64,000 nucleotides of DNA from Zygnema cylindricum. Its lineage: Eukaryota; Streptophyta; Zygnematophyceae; Zygnematales; Zygnemataceae. The stretch spans positions 1-64,000 of the forward strand of contig JBBHKE010000901.1 of assembly GCA_037447655.1 (NCBI GenBank), read 5' to 3'. A program made the position numbers and the translations under genes. Positions within the stretch are counted from its first letter, which is position 1. Every line of letters starts with the position of its first letter. Shown in pieces: positions 54,652 to 63,834 of the stretch. The notes beneath the pieces were generated by a model, which worked only from the letters and a program-made list of their open reading frames with translations, searched no databases and had not been told where the DNA came from.

Positions 54652-54703
54652 GTCGTACAATGGTTGTACAATAAGTACATCGCCTAGTGTACCTCCTTGT
54701 ACT
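54652..54703 (+). promoter_or_regulatory. GTAC array and TATA-like box of LTR E
   Basis: Five GTAC cores in about 52 bp (TCGTACAA, TTGTACAA, AAGTACAT, GTGTACCT, TTGTACTA) run into ACTATATAG. The copies at 60042-60095 and 48278-48330 keep the spacing. This is the probable U3 regulatory region; SBP-type factors are candidate binders by core sequence. Confidence 0.5.
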
Positions 54704-55036
54704 ATATAGTGTTTCTATTGGACTAGGGTTTAGTAGTAGGCAGTCGTAAGTAGGTAGACCAGGACATAGTGAAATTTAGGTACCTCTCTCTAAGTAAGCT
54801 TGTAACAATAAAGGTCATATTTGACCAGCCATAACTTACTACTCAGTGGAGCAAATTCAGTGATTCTTTTTAAGTTTGACTGAGGGGAGTCTTGTCCTCA
54901 CAGGGGTGAGATTGGTAAAAATATTTGTGTTCCTGGGCGGCGCTTATTCAGCGGGAAAGTAGAAAGGGCAGATATTATCCTAGAGGCTTGACATTGGTTG
55001 CTCATTCTCTGGGTCAATGGAGACCACAGAATTGCA

Positions 55037-55051
55037 GGTTATGGCCCAACC
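55037..55051 (+). promoter_or_regulatory. Copia-3 primer binding site (variant)
   Basis: GGTTATGGCCCAACC sits directly after the LTR. It is the anticodon-arm type seen in Copia-1 and Copia-D with a one-base G loss and an added A. The ATG at 55041 is kept in frame with Gag. Confidence 0.7.
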
Positions 55052-56327
55052 CTCTAGGGTGCCCATATTTGATGGATCATACCTTCTATATTGGGAAATG
55101 ATGATGGGGGGAGAACTATTTGAGAAACACCTATCGGGCATAGTGTCCAGACAAGTTCGATGCAACCTCCACCTGGGTTTGGAGGAACGCATTTTTTTGG
55201 CACCTCCGACTCTACATTAGGTAGAACAACAGCCACCATCACTAAGGATGAAGATAAGGAAGGAGAGGAGATTGTCATAAAAGGATAAATGGGAGGAGTT
55301 TAAACTCAAGTGACACCATTGCCGAAGACGATACCGACAACAGCACCACCAGCAACAGCGACAAGGGTTCAGATCGGATCAGAGTATGGAAAGTGGAACT
55401 ACAAAGACAAGGTTGCTAAGCTCTTAATTCTTAAAAGTGTAGCAAAAGGCATTGCCATTTCCCTTATGCACGTCAAATCTTCATCTCAGATTTGAATATC
55501 ACTAGTTAACAAATAAAAGAGTGGATCGTTGCAGCAGCAACAGTTGGCAAAAAGCAAGATTGCAACTTATACTTAAAAGGGAGGAAGCATGAATAATTAT
55601 TGCAATGATTTAGGAGCATTATTTGGAGAGCTAGAGAGTGCAGGTAACTCATGGTCTGAGAGACAAAGAGTGAACACATTAATGATGAAACTACCTGAAG
55701 AGTATGAGAATATCATCAATCGATTGGAGAACATAGGAGATAGCAATTGGAATTGGGATGACTCATTGGGAATGATTTTAGTGAAAGAAAGCACCATAGA
55801 GCTTAGGAGAGGGAGTCGAAGTGTTCAAGCATTCTCTGCTGAAGCTGATTAGTGAGAGCGTGATGAGGAGAGAGAGAAAGATTCCTATCAAAACTTTGGA
55901 GGAAGAGGACAAGGAGGTGGCAGATTTGAAAGACAGAGGAGAGGAACTTCTCGAGGGGGATTATGTCACTTCTGCAAGAAACCGGGACATTATATGGCAG
56001 ATTGCGGAAAACTTGCAGATCTTCGACTAAAAGAGAGGCAAGGGACCTCAAGAAATAGAAGAAAGAAAAAGGCTTTCCTAACTCAAGTTCATGATGAGCA
56101 AGTGAACAAATAAACTGAACAGGAAGAGGAGCTTGAGGAGCTTCTTTTTAATCCGAAAAACAGTGAAAAGCATGTTGACATTCCACAAAGACAAAAGTGT
56201 GCTTACGGAGGTAAGAGGGATCCACCTGAAGATGGGTGGATCATTGACAATCCACGCAGACAAAAGTGTGCTTTCGGAGGTAAGAGGGATCCACCTGAAG
56301 ATGGGTGGATCATAGACTCACAGGCCT
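55041..56327 (+). pseudogene. Copia-3 gag
   Basis: It opens MAQPSRVPIFDGSYLLYWEMM at the primer-site ATG; an in-frame ATG at 55017 in the LTR would add METTELQV. A TAG near 55218 and several shifts break the N-terminal part. The central gag segment is open at 55589-55852 (LMMKLPEEYENIINRLENIG). The zinc knuckle CHFCKKPGHYMADC lies at about 55965-56006 in another frame. Near the end a 69-bp unit is duplicated in tandem (56190-56258 and 56259-56327), giving RQKCAYGGKRDPPEDGWIID and a second near copy. Confidence 0.85.
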
Positions 56328-57480
56328 CAATGCATATGTGTAAAGATAAAAGGTGGTTCACTAAACTAAGAAAGATCCCAACAGTTGAGATAGAGTACAG
56401 AGATGGTAGAGTAGAAAGCACAAGTCTTGTTGGAACTGTTGACTTGAAGGTTCTAGTTGATGGAAAGGTTTCAATTATAACATTCTCAGACGTTCTATAC
56501 ATTCCACAGATTAGTAAGAACTTGGTCTCAACAGCTGTCCTAGATGAAAAGGAATTTGAAACAGGAACTAGGAAAGGAATCTTCACAGCAAAGCTTTGAT
56601 AATGTGGTTTATTTCATAGCTGAGAAAGGCAGTCAAGGAAATGTTCACAATTGTTTTTTGCAATGAAAATAGTGTTCTCTACTCGTGTGCAAGTGAGATG
56701 ATGCTTTGGCACAAAAGGTTGGGGCATGTGCATCTAGGTAGATTAAAGAAAATGAAGAAAAAGGGAATAGTGGAGGGTATTACTTTTGAGGATGATAAGA
56801 CCTTTGATGATTGCAGTGGATGTGCCCAAGGGAAGTTTCATACACTTCCATTTCCAAAGGCAACCACCTTTAGGAGAGAGAAAGCATTGGATCTAATTCA
56901 CACCGATGTTTGGGGACCTGCTAGATATGCTTCACATGGGGGGAAGAGGTGGATGTTAACTATCCAAATGATAGGTCTAGATACACTAAGGTATACTTTC
57001 TCAAACATAAGTCAGACGTATTAAGATGTTTCAAAGAGTATAAAGTATGGAGTGAAAAACTACACGAAACCTCAATAAAAGAGTTAAGGATTGATAATGG
57101 GAAAGAATAAACCTCAAGGGAATTTGAAGAATATCTTATAGAAGAAGGAATTTATCATGGGAAAATTGTTCCATATAATCTGGAACAAAATGGAGTAGCA
57201 AAAACAGTGAATAGAACTTTAGGAGATATGTCCATAAGTATGTTAACTGATAAGAGGATAGGGTTGCAGTTTTGGGCGGAGTCTATGAACTATAATAATT
57301 TCATCAAAAATAGAGTCCTAACTTCAGCAAATAAAGAGGAAACTCCGTATGAGAGGTGGACAGGAAGAAAGCCTGATTTGTCTAGTTTGAGAGTGTTCCG
57401 AAGTCAAGTCTACAGTTTGGATTCAGATAAGACTAAATAGAAGTTAGAGGGGAGAGGGAAGCCATAATATCTTATAGGAT
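56259..57480 (+). pseudogene. Copia-3 protease and integrase, active sites altered
   Basis: The protease site reads WIIDSQASMHMCKD (about 56302), with Gln where Gly of DSGAS is expected. Integrase: WHKRLGHVHLGRLKKM (about 56707), CSGCAQGKFHTLP (about 56815), HTDVWGPARYAS (about 56899) and RIDNGKE near 57088 followed by a stop. The catalytic Glu of GVAERLN is replaced by Lys (GVAKTVN, about 57196; GAA to AAA). Further stops at 57022 and 57438. It could not catalyse integration. Confidence 0.85.
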
Positions 57481-57489
57481 ATGATGAGA

Positions 57490-59481
57490 GCACAAAAAGA
57501 TACCGAGTGTATGACTTGAAAAAGAGAGATATAATTTTGGTAAAACACATAGTGGTGATGAATGAAGAGAAGTCCATTGATCCATTCAAATACAATAAAG
57601 AAGTCAAAACAAGATTTGAAACGGATCAGTTTTCTGACTTTGACTTTGAAAATGAAGAGAAGGAAGAGGGAGAAAAAGAAAAATCTGCATATCTACCAAA
57701 GGAGAAGGAGGAAAGGACAACATCCGAGGCAACGCAATAATACGAAGTGGAAACCAATGAAAACCTTGATGAGACACCAAAATTGGAAGATAGGGGAGGT
57801 GAAAATCTCCTAAACAAAACCCTAGGATGCCTTCCATACCGACATCCGATTTTGAAGGGGGAAGAAAAAGTAGTAAACGACTTCAAGAAAGACAAGTAAA
57901 GAACCAACTCACAAAGATGTCTCACCCATATGAACCTCAAACATACTTCGAGGCCATAAACACTCCAGAAAGTAGCCGGTGGATCACAGCTATAAATGAA
58001 AAAATGGCCTCTATTATGGAAGCCAATACATGGGAGTTGGTAGATTGTCCACCGGACCGAAAACCGATCGGGTGTAAGTGGGTTTTTAAACTTAAATTAA
58101 ACCCTGGTAATACCATTGAGAGGTACAAAGCTAGGCTAGTTGCGAAAGGATATACTCAAAAAGAGGGGATAGACTACGAAGAAACCTTTGCACCTATAGT
58201 CAGATTTCCTTCTGTTATAATCCTTTTAAGTATAGCCGCAGCGGAGGATATAAAAACACATCAGATGGATATTTAAACGGCCTTTTTGCACGGAGAGTTG
58301 GAAGAAGAAATTTACATGAGGGAACCGGAAGGATTCGTGGAAAGTGGGGAAGAAAACAAAGTTTGAAAACTAATAAAATCACTCTATGGGCTTAAGCAAG
58401 CCCCGCGACAGTGGAAAAGCTCGACGAATTTCTGACCGGTTTGGGGTATATCAGAATTAGTTCAGATCACTCCATATATTTATTTGAGGATGAGGATGGA
58501 GTGATATTAATTGCTATTTATGTGGATGATTTGTTGGTCTTAAGCAAGTCTTTAGATAAATTAACAAACTAAAACGGGATCTTAGGAGCCGCTTTGACAT
58601 GAAAGATCTTGGCGAATCAAAGTACATTTTGGGAATTCAAATGGAGAGAGATAGAGGGAATAGGATTATAAGACTCACTCAAAAAGAAACAATTGGTAAT
58701 ATGCTATAAAATTTTCAAATGGAAAAAGCAAACGGATGTATTACTCCTATAGATTTGAAAAAAGTGTGAGAGGGGAGTGAAATGGGAGGAATATTAATCA
58801 TTAATGATAAGATAGATGAGATAGAAAGAAGATTTATGGAAAATATCCCTTATCGGCAGATTGTAGGCAGTTTAATATATTTTATGAATTTTACGCGGCC
58901 GAATATAGCTGCAGCCATAGGAGTCATGAGCAAGAGTCTAAATGAACCAATAAAGAGAGACTTGGAGGCTGCCAAAAGGGTGATGAGGTATCTAGTGGGG
59001 ACAAGGGAATTGTGGTTGCATTTGGGAGGGGAGCACACTGACATCACAACCAAGAGTGATGCATTTAGGAGATGTGCCTTTAAGGCGGTGTACGACTGGA
59101 CATGTGTTGCAAGTTAGATCTAGTGCATGCTGTTGGAGTAGCAAACAACAGAAAGTAGTTGCTCAATCCACTATAGAGGCTGAATACATGGCTTCTTATG
59201 CTACCACCAAAGAATTAATGTGGGTGAAATCTCTTCTTGAAGAACTTGGGTTCATGAAGACAAAAAATCAAAATGTTTTTTGTGATAATGAAGCCGTTAT
59301 CTCTATTGCATATAATCTGAAACATCACTTCAAAGTTAAGCATATGGATATTAGACTAAACTTTGTTTGGGAGAAGGTTGAAAATAAAATCATTAAACTG
59401 GTTCATAAAAATGATAAAGAAATGATTGCAGTCATGATGACAAAACCAGTACCTTCCCCTAAGTTGATTTATTGCAAATAA
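57490..59481 (+). pseudogene. Copia-3 reverse transcriptase and RNase H
   Basis: RT starts [20 protein letters not shown] (about 58033) with [22 protein letters not shown] following. A TAA at 58274 interrupts HQMDI*TAFLHGELEEEIYM, and a TGA replaces Cys or Trp near 58364. A shift near 58420 follows, and the catalytic YVDDLLVL (about 58519) is retained. RNase H: FTRPNIAAAIGVMSKSLN (about 58890), a shift at 59070, then CCWSSKQQKVVAQSTIEAEYMA (listed in part) near 59130 and FCDNEAVISIA near 59278. The C-terminal YCK ends at TAA 59479. The sequence is closest to Copia-1 among the elements of this window. Confidence 0.85.
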
Positions 59482-59524
59482 TACTGTGGATTAAAAATGA
59501 AAAGTGACTAAGAATTAAGGGGAG

Positions 59525-60426
59525 TGTTGAAAAGAAGTAGTTAATAGTTCACTTCTATGTTTTAGTTAGAATGTTAAAAGAGAGAAAGAGAGAACCAAAG
59601 GCACGCCATGGCTATCGCGTCATTTAGAAGGAGGCATAATAAAATAGAAGGTATTTTACTATTTGTAGCAAATAGTGCATCTGGTCGGATTTGAACAGGG
59701 GTCCACAAACTACTATTTAGACCTAAGCCTTATCCATTAAGGCACTAGCAAAATGGTTTACGTATTACGTTTCACGCATATTGATCTATTTATTAAACAA
59801 ACTAATTTTCAGCAGACTAACGAAAACACGCATTAATCAATTCATGCCTGGAAGCGAATCGAAGTCGCATAAATACAAATGATCGGACGGCCACAATTTC
59901 AGCCGCCACCCGCAATAAACTTTCGACGGCCTTTGGAAATAGCGTCACGCGACGCCACGGGGCACCATACTTTTGGATATCAAAGAAGATGGGAGGATAA
60001 ACCATGGCTCCCGTTTTGACAATCTTCACTTTGAAAGCCATGTCGTATAATGGTCGTACAATAAGTACATCGCCTAGTGTACCTTCTTATACTATATAGT
60101 GTTTCTATTGGACTAGGGTTTAGTAGTAGGCAGTCGTAAGCAGGCAGACCGGGACTTAGTGAAATTTAGGTACCTCTCTCTAAGAGAGCTTGTAACTATA
60201 AAGGTCATTTTTGACCAGCCATAACTTACTGCTCAAGGGAGCAAATTCAGTGTTTTTTTTTGCGTTTGACTGAAGGAAGTCTTGTCCTCACAGAGGTGAG
60301 AGTGGTCAAAATATTTGTGTTCTTGGGCGGCGCTTATTCAGCGGGAAAGTAGAAGGGGCAAATATTATCCTAGAGGCTTTATATAGGTTGCTCATTGTCT
60401 GGGTCAATGGAGACCACAGAATTGCG
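59525..60426 (+). repeat. Copia-3 3' LTR
   Basis: It starts TGTTGAAAAGAAGTAG after the polypurine tract and ends ATTGCG (A-to-G change of the terminal base) before the GTAAG target duplication. tRNA-like module 59680-59750; GTAC array 60042-60095. Confidence 0.9.
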
Positions 60427-61052
60427 GTAAGGTACGCATTTTATTTACTTTTCATCATCGTTTGATGTGTACCGTACATAGTATTTGTTTGTTTGTACCG
60501 TGCGTAATATGTGATCGGGACATCTATGGGTTGAACACATTTGTCAGACTGCCGTCATTTATAGCCACCATATTTGTCTGTACGGTTCGTACAATCATCG
60601 CCGATAGTTATCGATATCGGTATTATCACGATAATAACCGATAAATATCGGTTATTTATTGGCGATAACACCGATGGTGATATATCGTACCAATATATGG
60701 ACTATTGGGTACTCGAAAGAATGAACATATCGGTTATCGGCAAATCCTTACCGATACACAACACTATTACTTAGTTATTATGGGAAACGGTAAGAGTTAA
60801 CGTACTAATATTTATTGTAAATTAAAAATCCGTATACATCTCCTTGTCAGTTTTAACGTCCATTTTTTTTTTAAATGATAAGGTACCTGGTAGGTATGTT
60901 GCGAAGTGTTGGACTAATGCCTTTTTTGGGTGAGTTTCACTATGTCCACACCGTCCACACCGCCTGCCAAAATTTAACGAACCTAGTCTGTACTTCAAAT
61001 GTACAATTTTTGACAACTAAACCGCGAATCGTTATTACTTCTTAGTGTAAAG

Positions 61053-61215
61053 GTTTTTTTCGCCACTTAAACATCTTTTTTCCGTACACACTTGTCGGAT
61101 TTTCAATTTGAGAGCGCCAATCGGAAGCTGAGAATGCTACCTTTTAATCGCAACCGTCCGATCCACAACTGACAAATGTGTACGGAAAAAAATGTTTTAA
61201 GTGGCGAAAAAAAAC
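61053..61215. mobile_element. MITE family 2, copy b
   Basis: Left end GTTTTTTTCGCCACTTAAAC, right end GTTTTAAGTGGCGAAAAAAAAC, with inner CCGTACACACTTGTC and GACAAATGTGTACGG. Same family as 23472-23627. Target duplication unclear. Confidence 0.7.
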
Positions 61216-61297
61216 TTGATATTGATAACGATTTTGGTGTACCTGCGCGCAGCAAAAAATGTCTTTGCGATTAGCAATTCCCCTTAATAATTTCGTT

Positions 61298-61404
61298 TTG
61301 AGCTGAAGCAGCCATATAAAATCTTTGCTTTTATCTTTCCAGCTCCCATAGATATGGGAACGGAGATACGTCATCACCACTAGGTACGTAATTCAATATT
61401 TCAG
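61298..61404 (+). repeat. Direct repeat of about 107 bp, unit 1
   Basis: Nearly identical to 62457-62562: GCAGCCATATAAAATCTTTGC, TTTCCAGCTCCCA, GATATGGGAACGGAGATACG and TCATCACCACTAGGTACG are shared (cited in parts). The two units flank the TIR element at 61574-62219. It may be a small repeat family or the remains of a tandem duplication. Confidence 0.75.
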
Positions 61405-61573
61405 TACTCTAAAGTACACTGCGAATTGTAATTAGAGTAAATTACTCTAATTCGGTCGCTCGAAATTTCGACTCTATCACATCAAATAGAGTAAATGATT
61501 CTATTTTTTTCATTATACTATTTAAGGTAAGGTTTAATTAGCGTTTTTAATTATAATACATGTTCGTTTTAAA

Positions 61574-62219
61574 TAGTGTGGAGTACGGACGACGTCCGAC
61601 CGTGCAAAATTGTACTTTTATAAATAAAAAAGTACAAATAATGATATAATACAGGCCATTATCATGTAACTGCGTTTCAACAAAACGCGTAGTGCAAACG
61701 TCATAGTGACGATAAACTGTACGTTTTGTCAGATTTTGTACGAATACCTTATTTATAGTACACCGCAATCGTAATTAGAGTAATGAAAAAATTAGAGTAC
61801 AAAAACCAAATAAAACAATTAAAGTAATGAACGCTAATTTATGTGATAGAGCCTTTTCAACTTTGAAGTTTACTCTAATTAATTTAAGCATTCTATATTA
61901 GGTTATATCGGCGATAATTTTTTGTGTGATAATTATGAACACTAAATTACGTAGACGTATAAAATGTGTTAGTCCGTATAGTATTGACGTTATTATGACG
62001 CTAGTACTATTTGTCGTATTGAATGTCAGTTAATGTTCACACTAACGACGATGCTGTCGACGGATGAGAGTTATGCGAACGGATTTTTTTCGATGTGATT
62101 GATTTTTTTGTTTAGTGCAATTTCACGTGCGAGCGCTATTCTATTAAATCATTATTTGTACCTTTTTACTTATAAAAGTACAATGTTGCACGGTCAGACG
62201 TCGTCCGTACTCCACACTA
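61574..62219. mobile_element. TIR transposon, non-autonomous, 646 bp with long terminal repeats
   Basis: Terminal inverted repeats begin TAGTGTGGAGTACGGACGAC and match over the first 62 bases with four differences, then more weakly to about 80. The flanks TTTTAAA and TTTAAAA give either a TTAA duplication (with the repeat starting ATAGTG) or an eroded 8-bp one, so piggyBac-like and hAT-like readings both remain. No transposase. The interior includes ATTAGAGTAATG words also found just outside, near 61430. Confidence 0.75.
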
Positions 62220-62456
62220 TTTAAAAATAACCTATGTTAAAAATTTTTACTGGTGAATCAACCGACCGTAACCGCCCGACCCCCAAAATTTGGCAACCGA
62301 ATCCGTTCCGGATCCGGCGCGGGCGGTCGGTTAACGGTCGGTCACGGTTTCGGTTGACCGTTTGCGACCTCTGCCGCTATGTAAAAACGATATGGAATTT
62401 ACCGATACACAAACTTCTAACAATACTTTTTTTCTCCCTAAAATATTTTTTAGTGT

Positions 62457-62562
62457 TGAGCCGAAGCAGCCATATAAAATCTTTGCTAATATCTTTCCAG
62501 CTCCCACGGATATGGGAACGGAGATACGTCATCACCACTAGGTACGTAATTCAGTATTTCAG
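62457..62562 (+). repeat. Direct repeat of about 107 bp, unit 2
   Basis: Second unit of the 61298-61404 repeat, with a few substitutions. It is followed by a GTAC microsatellite. Confidence 0.75.
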
Positions 62563-62575
62563 ATTTTCAGTGCAC

Positions 62576-62606
62576 TACAGTACAGTACAGTACAGTACTG
62601 TGCTGT
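62576..62606. repeat. CAGTA microsatellite
   Basis: ACAGT/AGTAC units repeated about five times (TACAGTACAGTACAGTAC), ending GTACTGTGCTG, so it is self-complementary. Similar GTAC runs lie at 26370-26425. Confidence 0.9.
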
Positions 62607-63662
62607 TTAGTACATATTGTACTTTGACTATTGTATGATACCGCACGTATCGAAGCAATAAAATCCTAAACGATCTATGAATGATGGGTATATATCGCCA
62701 GCTTGCAACCGACATGAAACGATACTGTACAATATACATCCGTGACAATCTTTCGTACGATTGGACACCGACGGTCAGAAAATCTCACTTCTAAAAATTT
62801 GGAAAAAACTATCAGCTTCGTGTTTTCTTCTTTTCGAACGACGGCCACGTGACGCGTCAACTGCTCCCGTGCTTGTCCACGTAATCACATTTTGGACCAA
62901 TGAGCACACTTGCGATCTCGTAAGATCGCCCACTCGTCTGGACTCGAGAGACCTGCAAGTCAAAGTGTCAAACAAACAACTGTACTCCAGCAAAAATTAT
63001 AAAGAAAAATCAATTACCACTGAAACAGTAATTCGCCATTTTAATACTGAGATGTAATCCGCGTATACCGGAGTACCAATACATGTTTGGTGTTATTTTT
63101 CAAAGCTTTTTGTTACCAAGATATAGTGGATAGCCTTTGCCGGAAAAAAGCCCAACCGTACCAGATCGTTGCAGCGGTCAAATCCGTACGATTATAATTT
63201 ACTGGTATTGAATTTGACGGTCAAATCAAAAGCCTGAAGAACGCCGCGTGGTACGAGCGGCCCTGTTTCCCACGCGTCATTCCCTTTTCCTGTAGAAAAA
63301 GAGGTACACGTCTGTACAAGAAATATGAAAACAAAAAATATGTCGTCATCTGGACCGTCCATTTCACACGCTTAAACCAAACCGCCAGGTAAAATTCCGA
63401 GTTACAAGATCTCTCAACCTTGTTACAATTTAAAACGGACGGCGTTCCACGAAACATGTAAAAATGTTTTATCCACACAACCGTCGGATGTTGTGTTGCA
63501 GTCCGTTTTCGACCGCGTTCCCTACTTTAAGGAGACGAAACCACCGCACGTGCCAAACTGGCATGTACGACAAAAATCCTGGAGGAGGTCTCGTTCGGCA
63601 AAATAGCATATTCAGGCGACTCCCGTCAGGAAGTTAGGTCACAAGGGCAGCTATTGCAGGGC
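62607..63662. other. Non-coding DNA upstream of the terminal gene candidate
   Basis: Short frames without recognised domains. CACGTGACGCGTCA near 62845, CCGTCC words and several CGTAC words give a promoter-like composition, but no core element can be fixed. Confidence 0.4.
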
Positions 63663-63742
63663 ATTTTAGATCATTTTTAGGTCATTTTTAGGTCAGTTTT
63701 AGGTCAGTTTTAGGTCATTCTTAGGTCATTTTAGGTCATTTA
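63663..63742. repeat. 11-bp tandem array (TTTTTAGGTCA)
   Basis: Seven to eight units of TTTTTAGGTCA or a close variant (TTTTAGGTCAG, TTCTTAGGTCA) in head-to-tail order. It lies about 100-170 bp upstream of the terminal ORF, in the position of a promoter. TTAGGTC words could bind a factor in phase with the helix, or the array may be a simple minisatellite. Confidence 0.9.
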
Positions 63743-63834
63743 ACAGCCACCGACGGGTTCTTTCTGTCTGACGAGTCCACGCTTTTCTTCTCCCTCTCTC
63801 CCTCTCTCCTGTAACATCCAATAATTGTCCTCAA

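Larger units (their letters stand above)
54134..55036 (+). repeat. Copia-3 5' LTR
   Basis: Order of landmarks: TGTTG start, GAGAGAAAG leader, GCCATGGCTGCC (about 54216), antisense tRNA-like module (54288-54360), GGACGGCCACAATT segment, GTAC array (54652-54703) ending in ACTATATAG, CTATTGGAC, hairpin words CTCTCTCTAAG and GACTGAGGGGAGTC, and the end ACAGAATTGCA. A TATA-like ACTATATAG directly after the GTAC array is a plausible promoter core. Confidence 0.9.
54134..60426 (+). mobile_element. Copia-3 LTR retrotransposon, structurally complete
   Basis: LTRs at 54134-55036 (903 bp) and 59525-60426 (902 bp) start TGTTGAAAAGA and end at ATTGCA or ATTGCG. The 5-bp target duplication GTAAG is perfect (54129-54133 and 60427-60431). 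The primer site is at 55037, the polypurine tract AATTAAGGGGAG ends at 59524, and gag-protease-integrase-RT-RNase H lie between. Many stops, frameshifts and a changed integrase active site make it inactive. It sits inside the hAT-like element, so it inserted later. Confidence 0.95.
53363..60766 (+). mobile_element. hAT-like transposon interrupted by Copia-3
   Basis: The left end is TAGTGTTGTGTATCGGTAA (53363) and the right end is its complement TTACCGATACACAACACTA ending at 60766. Flanking 8-mers TTAATTAG (53355-53362) and TTACTTAG (60767-60774) agree at seven of eight positions. Removing Copia-3 and one copy of its target duplication leaves about 1.1 kb, too short for a hAT transposase, so it is non-autonomous. 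Subterminal CCGATA/TATCGG words are dense on both sides. The same right end occurs at 28244. Confidence 0.8.
60775..61573. other. Non-coding DNA holding a MITE and a direct repeat
   Basis: It contains MITE family 2 copy b (61053-61215) and the first unit of a 107-bp direct repeat (61298-61404). From 61410 to 61520 AGAGTAAAT/ATTACTCTAATT words form short inverted repeats. No gene. Confidence 0.55.
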
